Of a stretch of DNA of 64,000 bases, positions 52,329 through 60,140 are shown piece after piece; the stretch's first letter is position 1; the number at the start of each line of letters is the position of its first letter. The notes beneath the pieces are model-generated. The model saw only the letters and a list, made by a program, of their open reading frames with translations. It searched no databases and was not told the origin of the DNA. A program made the position numbers and the translations under genes. The stretch comes from an uncultured Prevotellaceae bacterium (GTDB taxonomy: Bacteria; Bacteroidota; Bacteroidia; Bacteroidales; Bacteroidaceae), in NCBI GenBank assembly GCA_902778535.1, contig CACYYG010000005.1, positions 62,001-126,000 on the forward strand, read 5' to 3'.

Positions 52329-52976
52329 ATGACAGCTTCACGCGTTAGCGTGGAACTGATCATAACATCTTTCCTATTTGGGCTTTCTCAGGGCCTTCAG
52401 CTTGAAGATGGGACACACAGTTCCACGCTTCAACGTATCATTAACTGGCCTTCTTCGGGACTGGGCGGGCTTGGTGAACACAACATGGAGCAGTATGACC
52501 TACTCTTTATGTCCAAAGGTGTAAAAGATGAAGTGATTCTTTCACAACGTAATGCAGGAGAATTGTCATTAGTAGATTATTCTCCCAGTGAGTATGATGA
52601 CAAGGTTATCCTGCATGGAGATGTCTTCAAAGAGTTGTTTGGCGCTCCGCGTTACAAGACAAGCAAGCGGAATAAGCTTCTTGCTGTGATTAAGATTACG
52701 AATAAGAACGGAGAATCTATTCATCGTGCATATCTTGGTAAAAAAGGCGTTCCAGGCTTTAATAGTGACCATGTTGCATTGACTCACAATTCTATACGTC
52801 TTCTTAATGGAGATGATGAGAATCCAGATTCCATCAAACAGGTTACCATTTCAAAAGGATGTCGGTTCTTATACTACTGGAATCATCCATACCATGCCAC
52901 ACGTATTTCTATGCGCTTAGGGATGTTGGGTATTGTACTCACTATTATTCTTTCACTATTAGGAATTATATTATAA
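52329..52976 (+). CDS. Unrecognised protein with C-terminal membrane helix
   Basis: A 215-residue protein. It has no signal peptide; the only strong hydrophobic segment is the C-terminal LGMLGIVLTIILSLLGIIL, so it is probably tail-anchored with the body in the cytoplasm. Visible pieces are YDLLFMSKGVKDEVILS, DKVILHGDVFKELFGAPRYKTSKRNKLLAVI and a Tyr/His cluster (RFLYYWNHPYHATRI). Codon use is richer in A and T than the neighbours, which with the unusual leader may point to acquisition. The BspA gene starts 13 bp later and is likely co-transcribed. I know no family. Confidence 0.6.
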   Translation: MTASRVSVELIITSFLFGLSQGLQLEDGTHSSTLQRIINWPSSGLGGLGEHNMEQYDLLFMSKGVKDEVILSQRNAGELSLVDYSPSEYDDKVILHGDVFKELFGAPRYKTSKRNKLLAVIKITNKNGESIHRAYLGKKGVPGFNSDHVALTHNSIRLLNGDDENPDSIKQVTISKGCRFLYYWNHPYHATRISMRLGMLGIVLTIILSLLGIIL

Positions 52977-52989
52977 TACAGTTTGCTAT

Positions 52990-55176
52990 ATGAAACCTAA
53001 ACAACTAATTCCGTGTTTGCTTGCCCTATTGGGAAGCATCACTGCACACGCCTATGACATCGAGATGAATGGCGTGTATTACAACATTACCAATTCCACT
53101 GCAAGGACCCTTGAGGTGACGTTTGTAGAACAAGGCGAAGGCAATGCCGACTTCTATTACGGCAGCGTCATTATCCCTAAGCGCATCTCCAAAAACGGTA
53201 TTACCTACACTGTGACCAGCATCGGCAATTCTGCTTTCTATCTCTGCTCCGGCCTGACCTCGCTGACCATCCCCGAGGGCGTGACCAGCATCGGCAGTTC
53301 TGCTTTCTATAATTGCTCCGGTCTGACATCGCTGACCATCCCCGATGGCGTGATCAGCATCGGCAATTATGCTTTCATGGGTTGCTCTGGCCTGACATCG
53401 CTGACCATCCCCGAGGGCGTGACCAGCATCGGCGATTATGCTTTCTCTTATTGCTCCGGCCTGACCTCGCTGACCATCCCCGAGGGCGTCACCAGCATAG
53501 GCGATTTTACTTTCTTTTTGTGCTCCGGCCTGACCTCGCTGACCATCCCCGAGGGCGTGACCAGCATCGGCGCACAAGCTTTCTCTTATTGCTCCAGCCT
53601 GACCTCGCTGACCATCCCCGAGGGCGTGACCAGCATTGGTAATGGTGCTTTCTATAATTGCCGCGGCCTGACATCGCTGACCATCCCCGAGGGCGTGACC
53701 AGCATCAGCGTACAAGCTTTCTATGAATGCTCCGGCCTGACATCGCTGACCATCCCCGAGGGCGTGACCAGCATCGGCGGTCAGGCTTTCTGGGGTTGCT
53801 CCGGCCTGACATCCCTGACCATCCCCGAGGGTGTGACCAGCATAGGCGAGTCTGCTTTCTGTGGTTGCTACGTCCTGACATCGCTGACCATCCCCGATGG
53901 CGTGACCAGCATTGGAGATAGGGCTTTCCGTGATTGCTCTGGCCTGACCTCCCTGACCATCCCCGAGGGTGTGACCAGCATTGGTAATGAAACTTTCGCT
54001 GGTTGCTATGGCCTGACATCGCTGACCATCCCCGAGGGCGTGACCAGCATCGGCGATGGAGCTTTCTCTAGTTGCTCCGGCCTGACATCCCTGACCATCC
54101 CCGAGAGCGTGACCAGCATCGGCGAGAGTGCTTTCTCTCGTTGCTACGGCCTGACATCCCTGACCATCCCCGATGGCGTGACCAGCATCGGCGAGAGTGC
54201 TTTCTCTCGTTGCCGCGGCCTGACCTCGCTGACCATCCCCGATGGCGTGACCAGCATCGGCAATTATGCTTTCTCTTATTGCTTCGGCCTGACATCGCTG
54301 ACCATCCCCGAGGGCGTGACCAGCATCGGCATAGAAGCTTTCAACGGCTGCTCCAGCCTGACATCAGTATATGTTAAAATGGAAACACCACCATCGATTA
54401 CCGCAGACGTATTCAGCAATCGCGCAAACGCTACACTCTATGTCCCCCACAACTCCATTGCTCTATACTCGAATGCCGCATACTGGAGTGAGTTCAAGCT
54501 GATTCGCGACTTCCCCAACTGGCTGGGTGGCGAAGACGTGAACTGCATAGCAGGCAACAAGGTGACCATGCCCGTGATACTGGAGAACGAAGACCAGATT
54601 GCTGCCCTTCAGTTCAACGTTATATTGCCCGAGGGCATGGCCCTGACAAAGGTGAACACCACTAATCGCTCGACAGCCTTTGGAGCCAGCTTTGCCAAGG
54701 AGAGTGAGGGTGTATATACTGTGCTGATGTTCCAGAAGGTGATAAGCAGCGAAATAGTCACCATCAGCGGCAACGAAGGTGCTGTGCTGAGCCTGGTGCT
54801 GGAGTCGGACGAGAACATGGAACTTGGCGACTACACCGTAGGCTTCTCGGGCACCGTGCTGACCAAAGACGACGGCATCAACGTGAACACCATCGACAAT
54901 ACATCGACCATCCACATCGTTGATCCTGAACCCGGCGATGCCAACCGCGACGGCAAGGTGAACGTGGCCGACATCGTGGCCGTGGCCAACTACATCCTGC
55001 ACAACCCGCCCGCAAACTTCTGCTTCGAGACAGCCAACGTGAGCGTGAACGGCGACAACATCATCAACGTGGCCGACATCGTGGCCATCGCCAACATGAT
55101 TATCAATGCTTCCCTGCAGGAGCAGTCAAACGCCAGGCTGGCCGCCGATATCGAACAAGGTCCTACTCCACAATGA
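52990..55176 (+). CDS. BspA-type leucine-rich-repeat surface protein with cohesin-like and dockerin modules
   Basis: A 728-residue exported protein (signal MKPKQLIPCLLALLGSITAHA). Residues about 75-462 are sixteen full and one partial LRR_5 repeats of exactly 23 residues, consensus LTSLTIPEGVTSIGxxAFxxCSG. Residues about 515-640 resemble a cohesin (GNKVTMPVILENEDQIAALQFNV). Residues about 645-715 are a type I dockerin with two calcium loops, GDANRDGKVNVADIVAVANYIL and VNGDNIINVADIVAIANMII. BspA proteins bind host or plant surfaces. It probably sits on the cell surface. The next gene, 55 bp on, starts with another cohesin-like domain. Confidence 0.9.
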   Translation: MKPKQLIPCLLALLGSITAHAYDIEMNGVYYNITNSTARTLEVTFVEQGEGNADFYYGSVIIPKRISKNGITYTVTSIGNSAFYLCSGLTSLTIPEGVTSIGSSAFYNCSGLTSLTIPDGVISIGNYAFMGCSGLTSLTIPEGVTSIGDYAFSYCSGLTSLTIPEGVTSIGDFTFFLCSGLTSLTIPEGVTSIGAQAFSYCSSLTSLTIPEGVTSIGNGAFYNCRGLTSLTIPEGVTSISVQAFYECSGLTSLTIPEGVTSIGGQAFWGCSGLTSLTIPEGVTSIGESAFCGCYVLTSLTIPDGVTSIGDRAFRDCSGLTSLTIPEGVTSIGNETFAGCYGLTSLTIPEGVTSIGDGAFSSCSGLTSLTIPESVTSIGESAFSRCYGLTSLTIPDGVTSIGESAFSRCRGLTSLTIPDGVTSIGNYAFSYCFGLTSLTIPEGVTSIGIEAFNGCSSLTSVYVKMETPPSITADVFSNRANATLYVPHNSIALYSNAAYWSEFKLIRDFPNWLGGEDVNCIAGNKVTMPVILENEDQIAALQFNVILPEGMALTKVNTTNRSTAFGASFAKESEGVYTVLMFQKVISSEIVTISGNEGAVLSLVLESDENMELGDYTVGFSGTVLTKDDGINVNTIDNTSTIHIVDPEPGDANRDGKVNVADIVAVANYILHNPPANFCFETANVSVNGDNIINVADIVAIANMIINASLQEQSNARLAADIEQGPTPQ
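53215..54388 (+). repeat. Seventeen-unit 69-bp LRR DNA array
   Basis: Units begin ACCAGCATCGGC and share CTGACCTCGCTGACCATCCC. Only two short windows on either side of the GCTTTC core vary from unit to unit. The near identity of the rest points to recent expansion or gene conversion. Confidence 0.92.
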
Positions 55177-55231
55177 TACGCCAGCACAGCTGCAGAATAC
55201 ATTACCTACATAATAAACCGAATCAACAAAA

Positions 55232-56476
55232 ATGAAGAAAACAGTTTTATTTGCCATTTCCCTGCTAACAAGCCTGGGAAGCATGGCCGAAGACAATCTC
55301 GCAGTCGAGAACGTCACCATCCCGCAGGGTGGCACCGCCGTGATAGCAGTGAACCTGAACAATCCTGACGTGGCCTACGCCGCCTTCCAGTTCCGCCTGA
55401 CCACGGCAACGGGTATTGCGGTGGCCAGGGACGCAAGCGACAAGTTCCTGGTAGAGAAGGGCAGCCGTATCAACACGAGCGCCTTCGACGACTTCTCCAT
55501 CACCACCACCGCCGTCAACGCAACGACCTACGACCTGCTGGCCTGGCAGCTGCAGACGACCGCATTCCCGGGCACCAGCGGAACCATTGTGAACATCACG
55601 CTGCAGGCCGACGCCTCGCTGGCCCCTGGCTCAACTCGCCAGTGCACGCTGTCGGATGTGCAGCTGTCAGACACGGAATCGAACAGCTATGACCTGTCCG
55701 ACGTCAGCTTCACCGTCACCATCGGCGAGCAGGAGGACGGGCGCCTTAAATTCGATGAGAACTCCACGTCACTGCCCGCCTACACAGCAGGTGAAAAGGC
55801 TGATGTGACGATGAAGCGCACCATCAATGCCGACGATTGGAGTACTATCGTCCTTCCTTTCACCTTGCCCAAGGCTAAAGCTGAAGCCGTCTTTGGCAGC
55901 GATGCTGAATACTACAAGTTTAGTAGCTATGAGACCACCGTTGACGTGGAAGGCGACTTGAAGCCAACTGCTATCAAGATAAACTTCACGAAGTATGAGC
56001 TAGCCAATGCCCTGTCGGCCATTGCCGGTGGTCAGCCATACTTGATAAAGACGAAGAAAAACATTACCGAGATCCGTGCTGACGATGTGAAGCTGGTCGG
56101 AGCCGTCACCCCGACCACGGGCAAAGACGTCATGTATGAGGATGTGCTGGAAGGAAAGTTCACTGGTACCTTCGTGAAGACCACCATTCCTGCCAATGGG
56201 TTGTTCATCAGCGATAACAAGTTTTGGTACTCGAGTGGCAGCACCAATGTGAAGGCCTTCCGTGCCTGGTTTGAATTAGATGCTGTGTTGGACCAGACTA
56301 TAGAACTATCGAGGATTATCATGAACTTCGACGACGGAGAACCCACGGGCATCCAAACCAATAACCGTGATACAATAACCAACGACCGTTACTACGACCT
56401 GCAGGGCCGCAGCGTTCAGACACCTGCAAGGAAGGGCCTGTACATCAATAACGGAAAGAAGGTGGTTGTTAAGTAA
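55232..56476 (+). CDS. Secreted cohesin-like protein with T9SS-like tail
   Basis: A 414-residue exported protein (signal MKKTVLFAISLLTSLGSMA). Residues about 22-165 resemble a cohesin domain (LAVENVTIPQGGTAVIAVNLNNPDVAYAAFQFRLTT, later FPGTSGTIVNITLQADASLAPGS). The middle (170-370) begins RTINADDWSTIVLPFTLPKAKAEAVFG, a module I have seen in Prevotella surface proteins but cannot name. The tail YYDLQGRSV...KGLYINNGKKVVVK fits a type IX sorting signal and is preceded by NNR repeats like those of the second PorU. Together with the dockerin-bearing neighbour it could form a surface complex (inference). Confidence 0.75.
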   Translation: MKKTVLFAISLLTSLGSMAEDNLAVENVTIPQGGTAVIAVNLNNPDVAYAAFQFRLTTATGIAVARDASDKFLVEKGSRINTSAFDDFSITTTAVNATTYDLLAWQLQTTAFPGTSGTIVNITLQADASLAPGSTRQCTLSDVQLSDTESNSYDLSDVSFTVTIGEQEDGRLKFDENSTSLPAYTAGEKADVTMKRTINADDWSTIVLPFTLPKAKAEAVFGSDAEYYKFSSYETTVDVEGDLKPTAIKINFTKYELANALSAIAGGQPYLIKTKKNITEIRADDVKLVGAVTPTTGKDVMYEDVLEGKFTGTFVKTTIPANGLFISDNKFWYSSGSTNVKAFRAWFELDAVLDQTIELSRIIMNFDDGEPTGIQTNNRDTITNDRYYDLQGRSVQTPARKGLYINNGKKVVVK

Positions 56477-56578
56477 AATATTTATGGCGGTGTTGATGAG
56501 GATGGCGAACTGGATCCCGCTTCGCGCCGTCGTCGCGACGTGTGGGACGACGAGGAAGAAGAAGAGCTCGTCAAATAG
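56477..56578 (+). pseudogene. Orphan 3' end of a lost gene
   Basis: Directly after the previous stop, in the same frame, 33 codons read NIYGGVDEDGELDPASRRRR then DVWDDEEEEELVK and a stop, followed 11 bp later by a strong terminator. There is no start codon. The composition (acidic tail after a basic patch) looks like the C-terminus of a real protein whose body was deleted. I cannot name the parent. Confidence 0.5.
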
Positions 56579-56589
56579 ACGAAAGACAG

Positions 56590-56624
56590 ATCTCCGAATC
56601 GCATGGCGGTTCGGAGATTTGTTT
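56590..56624 (+). terminator. Intrinsic terminator behind the gene remnant
   Basis: A 9-bp stem ATCTCCGAA/TTCGGAGAT with an inner CGC/GCG pairing, followed by TTTGTTTGT. Confidence 0.8.
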
Positions 56625-56714
56625 GTGACGCTTATCGATGTGCCGAAGATTTGTTTTTATCCAAATCGGATAATCTTTTTTTGGATATTGTTTTGCCGAT
56701 TGAAAAAAATACAG

Positions 56715-56722
56715 TATCTTTG
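56715..56722 (+). promoter_or_regulatory. -7 element TATCTTTG for the ATPase gene
   Basis: TATCTTTG, 20 nt before the ATG at 56743 but only 11 before that at 56734, favouring the later start. Confidence 0.6.
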
Positions 56723-56742
56723 CGCGCAACAAGATGCGTTTT

Positions 56743-57858
56743 ATGATGATTGAGAATCCTTTTATTACCTATGGGTATGAGTCGGCTGACTATTTCTGCG
56801 ACCGCAAGCAAGAGACTCATGAGTTAATCACTATGCTGACTAACGGCAATCATGCGGCTCTGATTTCTCCACGTCGTATGGGAAAAACTGGTCTGATTCA
56901 TCATTGTTTTGCACAAAAAGAGATTCAAGAGCGATACTATACCTTCCTCGTTGATATTTATGCCACGAAGAATCTGCAGGATATGGTTTATCGCATGGGG
57001 CATGGCATCGTGAATCGCCTGAAGTCACGCGGACAGTCGGCTGTAGATGGCTTCCTGCGCTTTGTGACATCACTCCGCACGGGTATATCCTTCGATGGGC
57101 AGGGCAATGCCAGTTGGAATCTGGGTATAGGTGACATTAAATCGCCCAATTTCACGCTGGAAGAGATCTTCAATTACCTGAAGGCTGCCGACAGGAGATG
57201 TATCGTCGCTATTGACGAATTTCAGGCAGTTGGTGGCTATCCAGAGCAAAATGTGGAGGAACTGATGCGAACCTACGTACAGGACTGTCGCAATGCTGTA
57301 TTCATATTCTCTGGTTCACAGAAGAGTATGATGAGCGAGATGTTCTCATCGCCGGCAAGGCCCTTCTATCAAAGCGTTTCCCTAATGTTCTTAAAGCCTG
57401 TGGCTCTGCAGGAATATGAGACGTTTGCCAAGAAACATTTCGAAAAGGCAGGTAAAGAAATAGCAGATGGGGTGGTGAGCGCTATCTACGAACGGTTTGA
57501 TGGTACGACGTGGTATCTACAGAAAGTACTCAACCAGCTGTTCGCCACAAAAGACAACGTAGATTTAGGCGACGAAGAAAGAGCTGTGAGGCAGATTGTT
57601 AACCAGAATGAAGATGCTTATAAAGACCTGCTCTATCAGTTGACTGCCCGTCAGCGCGATCTGCTTGTTGCCGTCAGTCGTGAAGGCAAGGCCAAGCAGA
57701 TTACAGGTGCGGCATTTGTCAAACGATATAATCTCTCTTCTGCTAGCAGCGTTCAGAAATCTGCTCAGACACTCATGGAAAAGCAGCTGCTAACCCACCA
57801 TCAAGGTGTATATGAGGTCTATGACAAGTTTATGGCCTTGTGGCTTCGCGAGTCATAG
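56743..57858 (+). CDS. AAA-type ATPase (ATPase_2/archaeal-type family)
   Basis: About 371 residues. Near the start ENPFITYGYESADYFCDRKQE is the usual opening of this family, followed by Walker A ISPRRMGKTGL and Walker B RRCIVAIDEFQAVG (with sensor FIFSGSQKSMMSEMF). The C-terminal 90 residues (RQRDLLVAVSREGKAKQITGAAFVKRYNLSSASSVQKSAQ) form a winged helix. Such STAND-like ATPases occur in many copies in Bacteroidales; their role is unclear, perhaps signalling or mobile-element linked. In-frame ATGs occur at 56734, 56743 and 56746. Stand-alone gene with its own promoter. Confidence 0.85.
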   Translation: MMIENPFITYGYESADYFCDRKQETHELITMLTNGNHAALISPRRMGKTGLIHHCFAQKEIQERYYTFLVDIYATKNLQDMVYRMGHGIVNRLKSRGQSAVDGFLRFVTSLRTGISFDGQGNASWNLGIGDIKSPNFTLEEIFNYLKAADRRCIVAIDEFQAVGGYPEQNVEELMRTYVQDCRNAVFIFSGSQKSMMSEMFSSPARPFYQSVSLMFLKPVALQEYETFAKKHFEKAGKEIADGVVSAIYERFDGTTWYLQKVLNQLFATKDNVDLGDEERAVRQIVNQNEDAYKDLLYQLTARQRDLLVAVSREGKAKQITGAAFVKRYNLSSASSVQKSAQTLMEKQLLTHHQGVYEVYDKFMALWLRES

Positions 57859-57980
57859 TCTCCAGACACGACTGAACGATCATCAGGTCATACGCGTGAC
57901 CACGCGATACGGAACGCGAAACGTTTGTTTGACATTGTCAAGTTTTTAAGGTTTTATTTGGAAGTTTCATGGAAAGTCAC

Positions 57981-57988
57981 TATCTTTG
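57981..57988 (+). promoter_or_regulatory. -7 element TATCTTTG for ispF
   Basis: TATCTTTG, 26 nt upstream of the ATG at 58014. Confidence 0.6.
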
Positions 57989-58013
57989 CGTCTGAATCAA
58001 AAAAGATGCCAAG

Positions 58014-58496
58014 ATGATGAGAGTTGGATTCGGATTTGACGTTCACCGCCTCGTGGAGGGACGTGAGTTGTGGATGGGCGGAATTTTAATTCCATACGAG
58101 AAGGGGCTATTGGGACACAGCGATGCCGACGTGTTGATTCACGCCATCTGCGATGCCCTTTTAGGTGCTGCAAACATGCGCGACATCGGCTATCATTTCC
58201 CCGACACCAGCGATGAAACGCTGGGCATGGACAGTAAGATTATCCTGAAGAAAACCATTGAACTGATAGCATCTAAAGGCTATGTTCTTGGAAATATTGA
58301 CGCTACTATTTGTGCCGAGAAGCCGAAGATGAATCCGCACATTCCGCAGATGCAGCAGACAATGGCCAACGTCATCGGCTGCGACCCCGACCAGATTTCC
58401 ATCAAGGCCACGACAACTGAGAGGCTGGGCTTCACCGGCCGACAGGAAGGCATCAGCGCCTATGCCACCGTACTTTTGGAGCATCCCGGTAGATAA
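58014..58496 (+). CDS. ispF: 2-C-methyl-D-erythritol 2,4-cyclodiphosphate synthase
   Basis: A 160-residue trimeric enzyme of the non-mevalonate isoprenoid route, closing CDP-ME2P to the cyclic diphosphate. Zinc ligands are in GFGFDVHRL (Asp and His) and LLGHSDADVLIHAICDAL (His); HFPDTS and IKATTTERLGFTGRQEGISA complete the active site. Length is standard. The ATG at 58014 is followed at once by another, so the start may be one codon later. Other isp genes are not nearby. Confidence 0.95.
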   Translation: MMRVGFGFDVHRLVEGRELWMGGILIPYEKGLLGHSDADVLIHAICDALLGAANMRDIGYHFPDTSDETLGMDSKIILKKTIELIASKGYVLGNIDATICAEKPKMNPHIPQMQQTMANVIGCDPDQISIKATTTERLGFTGRQEGISAYATVLLEHPGR

Positions 58497-58538
58497 ACGA
58501 TACAGTATGCTAACCTAACCTGATAAAAACTAAAAACG

Positions 58539-59747
58539 ATGAAAACTACTGTACGAAATAATGACAACGAGGTGATAATCAGCCTTGCTGGACGCTTAGA
58601 CACTTCCGTCTCGGCCGAGACCAATATCGAAATTAGCCGAGAGCTTGAAAAGAGGGAGCCAATAGGCCGGCTAACCTGCGATGCCTCCCAGCTGGAGTAT
58701 ATCTCAAGTTCTGGTCTGCGTATTCTTCTGTCGCTCGCAAAGCGCTACAAGGACTTCCGTGTGGTCAATGTCATTCCTCAGGTCTATGGAGTACTTGAAA
58801 CTACAGGCTTTACGAAAATTATGACCGTTGAGCGGGCCTTGCGCAGGCTGAGCATCGAGGGCTGTCAGCTCATCGGCATTGGCGGCGTGGGCGAGGTGTA
58901 CAGGCTCGATGGCGACACCATCATCAAGGTGTTCCGACCCGGAACGACGATGGAGGAGGTGCGCCGCGAGATTACCATGTCGAAGGAGGCGTTTGTGCTG
59001 GGTATGCCCACGGCTATTTCTTTCGATGTGGTGACGGTACAGTCGAAAGAAGGCGAGGAGTGCTTCGGTCTGGTGTATGAGCTGCTGAAGGCTGAGACGC
59101 TAAGCAGCGTGGTGAAGCACCATCCTGAACAGGTGGATTACTATGCCCGACAATATGCTGGTTTGTTCCGGCAGATGCACGACATTGAGGTGCCCAAGGA
59201 CGGCAATGTGCCATCGGCCATAGAGCGTGAGCGGCAGCAGGTGAAACACATCGCTCGCTATTTCCCGCAGCAGAGCATCGACATGCTGCTGAATATCGTC
59301 GACAGCATACCCGAGGGTAACCGCCTGCTTCACCTTGATCTTCAGACGAAGAACGCTATGGTACAGGGCGATGAGATGATGCTAATAGACATGGGCGAGG
59401 TGGGCTACGGACATCCGATGCTAGACCTGGGACACGCCTATTCTTCTATGGTGAGCTTCGTGGGCGACTACGAACATACTATCGGTATGTCGCGTGAGCT
59501 GGGCCTGCGCATGTGGAACCTCGCTATCGACTACTACTTCGAGGGTCTGCCTGCCGATGTAGTGGCTCTGCGTAAGAAGCAGATTGAGGTGGTGTCATGC
59601 GTGAGGAATTTCAGCTGGCTCTCGCTGTCTGACTCCTTTCCTGAAGCAGTTATCAAAGAATGTCAGGCTCTTTTCAATGAGCGCGTAGCCAGTCGCTATG
59701 ACTACATCATGGATGTCTGTAAGACCTTCGGCAACTGGACTCTGTAA
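58539..59747 (+). CDS. STAS domain fused to an aminoglycoside-phosphotransferase-like kinase
   Basis: A 402-residue cytoplasmic protein. Residues 1-105 are a STAS domain like anti-sigma-factor antagonists, with the phosphorylatable Ser in LEYISSSGLRILLSLAK (about 57-59). Residues about 110-402 are a protein-kinase-like fold: Gly-rich loop GIGGVGEVYRLDGD, Lys130 in IIKVF, catalytic loop HLDLQTKN (265-272) and DMG (284-286). The kinase half resembles the TIGR02172 paralogous family known from Fibrobacter and gut Bacteroidetes. The joining of a phospho-switch with a kinase suggests self-regulation or a partner-switch role (inference). It starts 42 bp after ispF. Confidence 0.82.
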   Translation: MKTTVRNNDNEVIISLAGRLDTSVSAETNIEISRELEKREPIGRLTCDASQLEYISSSGLRILLSLAKRYKDFRVVNVIPQVYGVLETTGFTKIMTVERALRRLSIEGCQLIGIGGVGEVYRLDGDTIIKVFRPGTTMEEVRREITMSKEAFVLGMPTAISFDVVTVQSKEGEECFGLVYELLKAETLSSVVKHHPEQVDYYARQYAGLFRQMHDIEVPKDGNVPSAIERERQQVKHIARYFPQQSIDMLLNIVDSIPEGNRLLHLDLQTKNAMVQGDEMMLIDMGEVGYGHPMLDLGHAYSSMVSFVGDYEHTIGMSRELGLRMWNLAIDYYFEGLPADVVALRKKQIEVVSCVRNFSWLSLSDSFPEAVIKECQALFNERVASRYDYIMDVCKTFGNWTL

Positions 59748-59784
59748 AAACCGGCTAAAACAGCCAACAACAAGAATCTTCACA

Positions 59785-59815
59785 AAGGGGCGGCAGCGTG
59801 TACCTGCCGCCCCTT
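59785..59815. terminator. Bidirectional terminator
   Basis: A perfect 12-bp stem AAGGGGCGGCAG/CTGCCGCCCCTT between converging genes. Confidence 0.8.
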
Positions 59816-59846
59816 CGGGTAATAAAGTCAAAACCACGTATAGCGG

Positions 59847-60137
59847 CTACTCCTTCTTCTTGATGTAGTCGTTATAGACCTTGATGCTGAAGACAATGAG
59901 GCTGCACGTCGTGGTGATGAGATTAGTGATGAACAGTGCCCACAGCATGTCGGGTTTGTGCAGCAGACCCTGCAGCATGAAGCAGGCGCTGCCGATGCCC
60001 ATCATCAGGAAGGTGGGCAGGGCGATGCCGTCGGTCTCGCGTGTGCGGATGGTGTGGATGGCCTGCGGCAGGTAGCCCAGAATCATGGTGATGCTGGCCA
60101 TCCAGCCGCAAATCTCATAAAAAGGAGTCTGTTCCAT
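59847..60137 (-). CDS. SemiSWEET sugar transporter
   Basis: A 96-residue protein with three membrane helices: ICGWMASITMILGYLPQAIHTI, LPTFLMMGIGSACFMLQGLL and LWALFITNLITTTCSLIVFSIKV. The PQ motif in GYLPQA and the following TRETDGIALPTF are typical of SemiSWEET half-transporters, which dimerise to pass sugars such as sucrose or glucose by facilitated diffusion. It starts 3 bp after the MFS sugar symporter gene, so the two form one transcript in a sugar locus governed by the LacI regulator upstream. Confidence 0.9.
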   Translation of the reverse strand: MEQTPFYEICGWMASITMILGYLPQAIHTIRTRETDGIALPTFLMMGIGSACFMLQGLLHKPDMLWALFITNLITTTCSLIVFSIKVYNDYIKKKE

Positions 60138-60140
60138 AGT

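Noticed and set aside
53026..54295. Several minus-strand and alternate frames of repetitive sequence across the LRR array
   Set aside because: They arise because a 69-bp unit is open in all frames; the translations are repeats without protein character.
53215..54388. Regular 69-bp spacing as a possible CRISPR array
   Set aside because: The repeats are coding, the variable parts are only a few bases and no cas genes are near.
57886..57902. GGTCA...TGACC hairpin after the ATPase gene
   Set aside because: The stem is only five pairs and no T run follows, so it is not listed as a terminator.
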